Shown here: in pieces, positions 37,301-43,679 of the stretch
Numbering within the stretch: the first letter of the stretch is position 1
Layout of the letters: each line of letters opens with the position of its first letter
NCBI GenBank assembly: GCA_035366835.1
Contig: DAOSIS010000020.1
Coordinates: 1-64,000 of the forward strand
Origin: UBA6109 sp035366835
Lineage (GTDB): Bacteria; Desulfobacterota; Syntrophia; Syntrophales; UBA6109
Length of the DNA: 64,000 nucleotides
Reading direction: 5' to 3'
Notes under the pieces: generated by a model
What the model was told of the DNA's origin: nothing
Seen by the model: only the letters and a program-made list of their open reading frames with translations
The model's database searches: none
Made by a program: the position numbers and the translations under genes

Positions 37301-37356
37301 TGGATCACCACAAGGCATATCTCGAGAACCTGAAGAAGCTGTGCACCGTCGCGTGA
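34339..37356 (+). CDS. Large membrane protein of unknown family (about 1005 residues)
   Basis: Not assigned to a family. The first two thirds look soluble: helices to about residue 150, then two alpha/beta stretches that alternate like barrel strands (THLIMDAWIKGIRRLTVVYY and ITIRIGVSIPSRFRGSRIRF near 180-240; VCLNLSGLSVNDVLELLYD and ITHLEIFNLKDH near 415-450). From about residue 664 to 840 there are five hydrophobic spans, beginning VKVIVGFVPAFLTFALTKDW, and the last 160 residues are again helical and charged. The frame is open upstream to 34204. TTG 34339 is ten bases after AAGGAG; ATG 34264 and TTG 34330 are alternatives. GC content returns to host level here. Its likely partner is the PhoU-like gene upstream. 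Confidence 0.75.
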   Translation: MNLLHKFRFDRRDYDLLAMLQEVLGRKDERKSLKNLLNPYLNAHGIKEMAASQSFRIAYAMANLLQSLEIGKAHDRLGALRSLRHEVMNITHSPLRHNTARILLQIMKELIREQDDHIRQLELAHDFRSALSGKPRLIRRELQRYHLLEMPEEWNQIAFDDHVHDANTKGRKTPTHLIMDAWIKGIRRLTVVYYHYVPKEAASELLEAGEIMGITIRIGVSIPSRFRGSRIRFIWVPRGFFDARDFLSFLSDPHVEAFMNEGRQISEAQKKCILDLLAEFNRTHRAAVNEAFGIELPALSEDDFLSFVASGQASILHLAEFIHARVFPLVKSRLSELRLRFAEAKEDEKDGIRGLVLRMQAFDSEAVVEEYLRPVRNPSLPDPNWPWKESDLPPLLRLSPADLIERLDRLHTGYRVCLNLSGLSVNDVLELLYDCRGRITHLEIFNLKDHVAGRAPDYSGIGKLQEALNEGNVITLKKLILGLLKSLELSTCPDRDERIAKMAEILRNIATLQSYYSKVPLKANVGSDSASRSPHLYGMGLIVRDTLKRKNQETIAASLGPSILLLPVHMTVCYRTTCIPDEAAGWIGKALGFLSKFLPGLQHLGERHLHDWEVQDNATKISEQGNLIPLGGVQEHVDQGLRLEEKENRSKEEWIWRYMNTGVRNAVKVIVGFVPAFLTFALTKDWWLLAYGGAFIWFGITGLRNILQSVLGGGGFLRSPLLRWNDYVSWGRLTDSLLFTGFSVPLLDYIVKTVLLERGLGITTATSPTALYTVMALANGLYLSGHNAFRGLPKGAIFGNFFRSVLSIPLAVVFNGAVALVLQGAQVPAVNDVLQKWAAIISKAASDCVAGMIEGFADRYENIRMRTMDYAVKIRELFGIYARLEVLFPQTDVLDLLGSPGRFLQAVKAEAQDVVWISIINALDLLYFWMYQPRARSVLKSSVRKMSEEERKIFFRSQLILQRDREISQLFLDGIIGKNFSRGLSFYLDHHKAYLENLKKLCTVA

Positions 37357-37468
37357 CGGGACGGCGCGTCACGTTTCCTTCAGCGCGCGGAATTCTTCCC
37401 CCATCGGTGGAACGGAGGCGGATGGCCAGACCACGGGCCAGGCGGGCGAAGAGCGTTCGGCAGCGGAG

Positions 37469-38071
37469 TCAAGAGACCTCGACGTCCAGCTGCTGCCGGA
37501 TCGAGGAATAAACCTGGAGGCGGTCGTCCCCGGCGATTTTCCGCTCGATCTCGCCAGGCGCGAAGGGAAGCCCGAGGAAGATCCGCGATTCCATCTCCCG
37601 CGCTTTTTCCGCGAGCATGAGAATGCGGCTGCGCCATGGTTCCTCGGTGCCGTAGTGTTCCAGCAGATAGACGATGCGCTCTTCCAGCGGCACGATGCGG
37701 TCGTGGACGACGCGTTTGTCCGCATAGTTGACGATTTCCGCCTCGGAGACGGTCTCGGAGGCGAAGTACGCCTCGAGGCGGACGTGCTGGCCGATGACGC
37801 CGGCGACATCGGGATAGCCCAGCTCCGCGAGATAGACCCCTCCCGAACGTGCGTGATCCTCACCCGTCTGAAAGCTTCTGGCCTTGGTGATGTCGTGCAG
37901 CAGGGCGGAGGCCTCGACGAGGCCGAGGTGGAGGGCTCCGTTGACGGCGGCGCGGCTCTTTGCGAGGAGCACGGCGATCCGGCAGACCTGGAAGGAATGG
38001 GCGACGATGTGATCGGGCATCGACATGCCGATCATGATGCGATAGCACTCCTCGCGGGAAGGGACGTTCAT
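37469..38071 (-). CDS. HD-domain phosphohydrolase
   Basis: A 200-residue HD superfamily protein. The metal-binding residues are visible as an early histidine (DHIVAHSFQVCR), the HD pair in ASALLHDITKA (around residue 57) and further His/Asp residues in IGQHVRLEAYF and NYADKRVVHD. Substrate is unknown; close relatives act on nucleotides or phosphate esters. It overlaps the aldolase gene by 4 bp (ATGA) and is the last gene of the probable six-gene - strand operon. About 110 bases without recognisable features separate it from the convergent large membrane protein gene. Confidence 0.85.
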   Translation of the reverse strand: MNVPSREECYRIMIGMSMPDHIVAHSFQVCRIAVLLAKSRAAVNGALHLGLVEASALLHDITKARSFQTGEDHARSGGVYLAELGYPDVAGVIGQHVRLEAYFASETVSEAEIVNYADKRVVHDRIVPLEERIVYLLEHYGTEEPWRSRILMLAEKAREMESRIFLGLPFAPGEIERKIAGDDRLQVYSSIRQQLDVEVS

Positions 38072-39075
38072 CGTTTTTCCGAGGTCATGATCCCGGGGGC
38101 CTTTCCGGCGCTTCCCAGGACGCGGCGGTTCTTGTCGATATACATGGCCTTGAGGGCCTCCCGCGCCGGACCGAGGTACTTGCGGGGGTCGAACTCCTCC
38201 GGCTTCTTCGCGAAGACCTCGCGGATGCTGGCCGTCATCTCGAGCCTGCCGTCGGAATCGATGTTGATCTTGCAGACGGCGGACGCGGCTGCCGTCCGCA
38301 ACTGCTCTTCAGGGATGCCCACGGAATCCTTCAGCCGGCCGCCGAAGCGGTTGATCCGTTCCACCGTCTCGTGCGGAACGGAGGAGGACCCGTGCAGGAC
38401 GATGGGGAATCCCGGGAGGCGCCGTTCGATTTCCCGGAGGATGTCCAGGCGGATCTCGGGTTTCTGGCCGGCCTTGAATTTGTACGCCCCGTGGGATGTG
38501 CCGATGGCGATGGCGAGCGAATCGACCCCCGTCTTGGCCACGAAATCCTGGACCTCCTCGGGTTTGGTGTACCTGTGCTGCTCGGCCTTGACGTCGTCCT
38601 CTACGCCCGCGAGCACGCCCAGTTCCCCTTCCACGGTGACGTCGTGGCGGTGGGCGAATTCGACGACCTTCCCGGTCAGCGCCACATTGTCCTCGTAGGG
38701 ATGCCGGGAGCCGTCGATCATGACGGAGGAAAAACCGCTCTCGACGCAGGAGACGCACAAGTCATAGGAATCCCCGTGATCCAGATGGAGGACGATGGGG
38801 ATTTCGCCGATCTTCATTTCGCGGGCCCTGCATCGCATCATCGCCACGGCGCCCTGGCCGAGGTACTGCAGGAGCGTCCGGTCGGCGTAATCCCTCGCCC
38901 CCTTGGAGACCTGAAGGATCACGGGCGACTGGGTCTCCAGGCAGGCCATGACGATCGCCTGGAGCTGCTCCATGTTGTTGAAATTGTATGCCGGCACGGC
39001 GAAGCCGCCCGTGAGGGCGGCAGCGAACATGGCCCTGCTGTTTACGAAACCGAGGCTGCGGTAGCTGACGGGCAT
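38068..39075 (-). CDS. Class II fructose-bisphosphate aldolase
   Basis: A zinc-dependent aldolase that joins or splits fructose 1,6-bisphosphate, working in gluconeogenesis in an organism growing on acids. Zinc ligands are in LHLDHGDSYDLC and in AIGTSHGAYKFK and VLHGSSSVPHE; the GELGVLAGVEDD loop is typical of the family. The 335-residue length fits. GGGAGGT lies seven bases before the ATG. Tagatose-bisphosphate aldolases share this fold, so exact substrate is not certain. The neighbour upstream is a phosphohexomutase, which fits a sugar-phosphate role. Confidence 0.9.
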   Translation of the reverse strand: MPVSYRSLGFVNSRAMFAAALTGGFAVPAYNFNNMEQLQAIVMACLETQSPVILQVSKGARDYADRTLLQYLGQGAVAMMRCRAREMKIGEIPIVLHLDHGDSYDLCVSCVESGFSSVMIDGSRHPYEDNVALTGKVVEFAHRHDVTVEGELGVLAGVEDDVKAEQHRYTKPEEVQDFVAKTGVDSLAIAIGTSHGAYKFKAGQKPEIRLDILREIERRLPGFPIVLHGSSSVPHETVERINRFGGRLKDSVGIPEEQLRTAAASAVCKINIDSDGRLEMTASIREVFAKKPEEFDPRKYLGPAREALKAMYIDKNRRVLGSAGKAPGIMTSEKR

Positions 39076-39091
39076 GGGAATGACCTCCCTG

Positions 39092-40456
39092 TTATCTGCA
39101 GTCCGCGTGTCTTTTCATGGTCGCGGCAAGGGCGTCTTCGATCTCCCTGCGGATCGCGGCCAGGCGTTCGGGGCTTCGGGCTTCGAAGCGCAGGACCAGG
39201 ACCGGCTGCGTATTGGACGGGCGCAGCAGTCCCCATCCGTCGCCGAAGGGGACTCGGACTCCGTCGATGTCGATGATGGGGTACTTCGGACGGAAGAAGC
39301 TTTTCACTTCTTCAACGACTTGAAACTTGATGCTGTCGTGGCAGGAGACGCGGATCTCCGGCGTGGTGAAGGTTATGGGAACGTCGGCAAGAATCTCGCT
39401 CAGCTTCTGGCCGGAGAGCGAGAGGATTTCGAGGAGCCGGATGGCGGAGTAGATCGCGTCATCGAATCCGAAATACCGGTCCGCAAAGAACAGGTGGCCG
39501 CTCATTTCGCCGGCGAGCAGAGCCTTTTCCTCCTTCATCTTCCCTTTGATGAGCGAATGGCCCGCCTTCCACATGATGGGGCGCCCGCCGTGGCGGGCGA
39601 TGTCGTCGTAGAGGTTCTGCGAGCACTTCACCTCGCCGATGATCGCCGCGCCGGGGTTTTCCTTGAGGATGAAACGGGAGAAGAGGAGGAGGATTTCGTC
39701 CCCCCAGAGGATGTCGCCCTTGTCCGTGATGACGCCGAGGCGGTCCGCGTCGCCGTCGAAGGCTAGGCCGGCGTCTGTTCCCTTGTCCCGGACGACGGCA
39801 ATCAGCTCCTCGAGGTTGGCGGGCACGGTCGGATCGGGGAAATGATTCGGAAAGCGTCCGTCGGGCTCGCAGTGGATTTCGGCGATCCGGCATCCGAAGC
39901 GTCGGAAAATGGGAAGGGAGTACAGGCCGCCCACGCCGTTGCCGGCGTCGACGGCGATGCTCAGCCCGGGCCGGACGCGCACGTTGTGAAAGAGGTAGTC
40001 CTGATAGGCTTGGACGATGTCCTCCGTGGTGGAGGACCCCGACCCGTCACGGTAAGCGCCCGCCTGCATGATCCGGTAGAGTTCCTGGATATCGTTCCCA
40101 TGGATCGTATCGGGGCCGACGCAGATCTTGAAACCGTTGAACTCGGGGGGGTTGTGGCTGCCGGTTACCATGACGCCGCCGTCGGCACCGAGGTGGCGGA
40201 TCGAGAAATAGAGCATGGGGGTCGCGCAGAGGCCGATATCGACAACCTGCATCCCCGCCGAGATGAGCCCCTCCCGGATCGCTGCGGCATAGGATTCCGA
40301 ACTGAGGCGGCAGTCGCGGCCGAGCGTCATGGTCTTCGCGGCGCGTGCGGCCGCGAACGTGCCGATGGCCCTGCCGAGAGCGATGACGAATTCGGTCGTC
40401 AGGTCCTTGCCGACAATGCCGCGGACGTCGTATTCGCGAAATACTTCCGGATTCAT
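39092..40456 (-). CDS. Phosphomannomutase/phosphoglucomutase
   Basis: Alpha-D-phosphohexomutase that shifts phosphate between C6 and C1 of mannose or glucose, giving precursors for polysaccharide and nucleotide sugars. The phosphoserine loop VMVTGSHNPPEFNG lies near residue 100, the magnesium loop AFDGDADRLGV near 240, the sugar loop GEMSGHLFFADR near 325, and the phosphate loop RPSNTQPVLVLRFEA near the end. It matches the AlgC/ManB type of about 455 residues. The start ATG (40454-40456) overlaps the upstream gene stop by 4 bp. Confidence 0.93.
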   Translation of the reverse strand: MNPEVFREYDVRGIVGKDLTTEFVIALGRAIGTFAAARAAKTMTLGRDCRLSSESYAAAIREGLISAGMQVVDIGLCATPMLYFSIRHLGADGGVMVTGSHNPPEFNGFKICVGPDTIHGNDIQELYRIMQAGAYRDGSGSSTTEDIVQAYQDYLFHNVRVRPGLSIAVDAGNGVGGLYSLPIFRRFGCRIAEIHCEPDGRFPNHFPDPTVPANLEELIAVVRDKGTDAGLAFDGDADRLGVITDKGDILWGDEILLLFSRFILKENPGAAIIGEVKCSQNLYDDIARHGGRPIMWKAGHSLIKGKMKEEKALLAGEMSGHLFFADRYFGFDDAIYSAIRLLEILSLSGQKLSEILADVPITFTTPEIRVSCHDSIKFQVVEEVKSFFRPKYPIIDIDGVRVPFGDGWGLLRPSNTQPVLVLRFEARSPERLAAIRREIEDALAATMKRHADCR

Positions 40457-41520
40457 GACGGGGCTTTCCTTTCCGAAGGGAGACGAAACCCGAATTCCTT
40501 CAGCTGGACGTGCGTATTGATCAACTGTTCGATCAGGGCGATCTTGTCCGCATCGTCCTTGGTGGGCAGGGATTCCATGAGATCGATCTGCTTGGCGACG
40601 GCGTACGTGTCCGACGAGACGAGCAGCAGCGGGATCTCGAGTTTCGAGGCCTTGGCGATCAGGTTCGCAGGCGGCATGATGTTGTTGGTGAGGATGACGG
40701 CGGACGCGTTGCTGCCGAGGGCGGCCACGATCATGTCGCTGCGGTCCCCGCTCGTGATCACGACCTTGTGCTCTTCCTGGAAGAGGGGGTTCTTCAGGGC
40801 CGAACTGGCGGACATGGAGCCGATGAAGATGGCCTTGACCTGCCGGCAAAGCTGGGATTCGCCCGTGATGATCTTCGCGAACAGGCGGTCGGCGAGATAG
40901 CTCACGGTGAAGAGCGGAAGTTCGGCGTCGTAAGGGATGATTCCCAGGACGTTGACGCCCAGTTCCCTGATCTTCGGAAGGCGTGTCTCGGCGAATTCCG
41001 ACGCATTGGGCACTTTGTTGACGACGACGCCCCGGAAACGTACCGGGTCGAGGCGGATCCGGCGCTTGAGAAAGATGACGTCGTCGAGGATCTGGTCCTC
41101 GTCGCCCGACACCACGACGACCAGATCTGCGTCGGCGTACTGCGCCAGGGAAAGGGCGTCGAGGTGAACGGCGCTTCCGTACTGGATATCGCGGCCCGCC
41201 TCGATGAAGAAGAGGTCCTTCTCCTTGCCCAGCGTCCCCACCAGATCCGTGATCTTCGACCGGGTCGCCTCTTCGTCCAGCATGAAGAGGAGTTTCGCGT
41301 GGTGGAAGCCGATGCTCATGTCCTCGGGGTTTTCATCGAGCCCGAAGATGTTCGTGACGAGGGCGGCGTCGTAGTCCCAGAGCCTCTTCTTGCGGTACAG
41401 GAAGCGCTCGCCGAAAGGCTTGATATAGCCGATCCTGCCACCCAGGGCTTTTGCAAGCCCGATGATGAGGCTCGTTTTCCCGGCGCTGGGCCGCGTCGAC
41501 GTAACCACAATTCTGTTCAT
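40453..41520 (-). CDS. BioD-like P-loop/DRTGG domain protein
   Basis: The N-terminus has a Walker A of the dethiobiotin-synthetase type (VVTSTRPSAGKTSLIIGLAK) and the domain runs to about residue 210. It is followed by a DRTGG domain (about 215-330). Together these equal the N-terminal regulatory half of long phosphotransacetylases, but the catalytic PTA domain is absent. Known relatives are annotated as AAA-family or cobyrinate-synthase-like ATPases without proven function. It lies in the acyl-CoA/sugar-phosphate operon, so a sensory or regulatory role for acyl-phosphate or CoA levels is possible. GGAGGTGA precedes the ATG by six bases. Confidence 0.85.
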   Translation of the reverse strand: MNRIVVTSTRPSAGKTSLIIGLAKALGGRIGYIKPFGERFLYRKKRLWDYDAALVTNIFGLDENPEDMSIGFHHAKLLFMLDEEATRSKITDLVGTLGKEKDLFFIEAGRDIQYGSAVHLDALSLAQYADADLVVVVSGDEDQILDDVIFLKRRIRLDPVRFRGVVVNKVPNASEFAETRLPKIRELGVNVLGIIPYDAELPLFTVSYLADRLFAKIITGESQLCRQVKAIFIGSMSASSALKNPLFQEEHKVVITSGDRSDMIVAALGSNASAVILTNNIMPPANLIAKASKLEIPLLLVSSDTYAVAKQIDLMESLPTKDDADKIALIEQLINTHVQLKEFGFRLPSERKAPS

Positions 41521-41552
41521 GGATGTTCACCTCCGATTCCCGTCCGCCCGTT

Positions 41553-43679
41553 TCAAGTCTTGGAAAGAAGGATACGCACATCGACTGCGTTGGCGCCCAT
41601 TCCCTGTTCATAGAGGACCAGGGGGTTGATCTCGATGTCCGATATGCCCTTGCACCTGCGGATGATGGCGCCGATCTTCACGATCGCCTCCACAAGCTTG
41701 TTGATGTCCTTCATCTCTTCGCCGCGGACGCCCAGAAGCAGCGGGTAAGAGCGGATCTCCTTGATCATGGTGAGGATTTCCTTCCGGTCCAGGGGAAGGG
41801 ACCGGAAAGAGACGTCCTTCATCACCTCGACGTAGATCCCGCCCAGTCCCACCATCACCGTGGGGCCGAAGATGGCGTCCCGGCGCGCGCCGACGATCAT
41901 CTCGACACCCGGATGGACCATCTCCGAAATCGCCACGCCCTCGATCACGGCGTGGGGGACGTGCTCCCGGCAGTTCCGCATGACCGCTTCGTAGGCATCG
42001 ATGACCTCATCGCGCGATTCGAGGTCCAGGGCGATGCCGCCGACGTCACTCTTGTGGACGATGTCCTTGGAGACGACTTTCAGCGCGACGGGGTAGCCGA
42101 TCCAGTCGGCCGCTTTCACGGCCGCTTCGAGCGTGCCCGTCTTGATCGTCCTGGGAGTCGGCAGGCCGGCGATCTCCATGATCCGCTGGGACTCGTGGGC
42201 GAGGAGAAAATGGCGCTTGTCCGCGGCGGCATTGCGAACGACTTCTTCGATCGCCGCGAAATTCATGTCGACGTCGGCGTCTTCGTCCGGGCTATCCGCG
42301 AGGTAGCGGCCGTAGCGGTAGACCGCGCCCAGCGTGGAGATCGCATCGTAGACGTCGTCCGTGACGGGGATGCCCCGTCGGCGGGCGTCCATCTCGTATG
42401 CGGACGTCTTTTCACCGCCGAAGAGGGAAAAGATGATGAGCTTGCCGTTCCGGCGGTAGCGCTGAAAATTGCTTTCGGCCAACTCCTGCAGGTGATCGGC
42501 GGGGACGATCGCGGTTTCGCAGTAGATGCCCACAACGGTGTGGATGTTCTCGGACTGCAGGGCTGCGTCGAAAGCCTTCGTGTAGTCCTGCGGCGACGCA
42601 TTTCCGGTGACGTCGATCGGATTCTTCGCGGAGCCGAAGGAGGGAATCACGGGGCCGAAGGTCCGCTTCAGGTCCGCGGCGTCGTCGTAGAGGGGCACGG
42701 AATATTTTTCGCAGGCATCGGTCGCCATGACGCCGGCACCTCCACCGTTCGTGATGATGACGGTGTTTTCGCCGCGGGGGAGGGGATTGTTCGTCATGAA
42801 CTTGCACCAATTGAAGGCCTCTTTGGTGCTTTCGGCCCGCAGGGCCCCGCATTGTCGGGCGATGGCGTCGAAGAGATCGTCGGAGCCGGCGAGCGAGCCG
42901 GTATGGGAAGCCGCCGCCATTGCGCCCCGGTGGGACCTTCCGGACTTGATGACCACGACCGGCTTGGCCCGGGTGGTGTTCTTGAGGGCCGAGATGAATT
43001 TCTCGCCGTTGCGGATCCCCTCGATATACATGAGCACCATGTGCGTGTCGTCGTGGCGCTGCAGGTATTCCAGGAGATCCGATTCGTCGATGTCCGACTT
43101 GTTGCCGACGGATACGATGGCCGAAAGGCCGATGCGTTCGACGGAGGCCTGGCCGACGAGGGTGAGTCCCAGGGCGCCGCTCTGCGTGATCATGGCCATG
43201 TGCCCGCGAGGGATGTCTCCGGAGACAAAGGTTGCGTTGAGATCCGAGGAGGAGGAATAGATTCCGAAGACGTTCGGACCCAGGATACGCATGCCGTGTT
43301 CGTTTGCGTAATCGACGATCTTCCGCTCCTCATCGAGGTTGCCGATTTCCGAGAAGCCGGCCGAAATGAGGACGGCGTTCTTCACGTTCTTCCGGCACAG
43401 GTCCCGGACGGCCGAAAAAACGAGATGGGACGGAATCGTCACGACGGCGACGTCGATGACGCCGTCCACCTCTTCAAGCGAGCGGTGGACGGGAATGCCC
43501 TCGATTTCGCCGCCGGCGGGATTGATCGGATGGATCCGGCCGCGATATCCGCCGGAGAGGATATTTTTCAGAACAGCATGACCGATTTTTCCCCGCTCCC
43601 GCGAGGCGCCTACGACCGCAACGGAACGGGGCTCGAAGAGAAGCCGTATCCGTTCATCGAGATTTCTTGCTTTCATCAT
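41553..43679 (-). CDS. ADP-forming acyl-CoA (acetate-CoA) ligase
   Basis: NDP-forming acyl-CoA synthetases interconvert acyl-CoA plus ADP and phosphate with acid, CoA and ATP, conserving energy in anaerobes. The 708-residue chain fuses the alpha part (CoA-binding VAVVGASRERGKIGHAV, GPNVFGI, TQSGALG, and the phospho-histidine region AASHTGSLAGSD near residue 265) with the beta ATP-grasp part (GYPVALKVVSKDIVHKSDVG). No acetyltransferase domain follows, unlike Pat proteins. The gene overlaps the CoA-transferase/GNAT gene by 26 bp. Acid specificity cannot be told. Confidence 0.92.
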   Translation of the reverse strand: MMKARNLDERIRLLFEPRSVAVVGASRERGKIGHAVLKNILSGGYRGRIHPINPAGGEIEGIPVHRSLEEVDGVIDVAVVTIPSHLVFSAVRDLCRKNVKNAVLISAGFSEIGNLDEERKIVDYANEHGMRILGPNVFGIYSSSSDLNATFVSGDIPRGHMAMITQSGALGLTLVGQASVERIGLSAIVSVGNKSDIDESDLLEYLQRHDDTHMVLMYIEGIRNGEKFISALKNTTRAKPVVVIKSGRSHRGAMAAASHTGSLAGSDDLFDAIARQCGALRAESTKEAFNWCKFMTNNPLPRGENTVIITNGGGAGVMATDACEKYSVPLYDDAADLKRTFGPVIPSFGSAKNPIDVTGNASPQDYTKAFDAALQSENIHTVVGIYCETAIVPADHLQELAESNFQRYRRNGKLIIFSLFGGEKTSAYEMDARRRGIPVTDDVYDAISTLGAVYRYGRYLADSPDEDADVDMNFAAIEEVVRNAAADKRHFLLAHESQRIMEIAGLPTPRTIKTGTLEAAVKAADWIGYPVALKVVSKDIVHKSDVGGIALDLESRDEVIDAYEAVMRNCREHVPHAVIEGVAISEMVHPGVEMIVGARRDAIFGPTVMVGLGGIYVEVMKDVSFRSLPLDRKEILTMIKEIRSYPLLLGVRGEEMKDINKLVEAIVKIGAIIRRCKGISDIEINPLVLYEQGMGANAVDVRILLSKT

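Noticed and set aside
34339..37356. Assignment of the large membrane protein as a Gcr-type site-specific recombinase
   Set aside because: Overall size and C-terminal membrane spans are vaguely similar, but I see none of the family's characteristic motifs, so no function is assigned.
25260..37400. Second attachment copy (attR) of the tRNA-Pro 3' end
   Set aside because: I looked for repeats of the T-arm and acceptor sequence downstream and saw none; the element boundary is therefore not defined.
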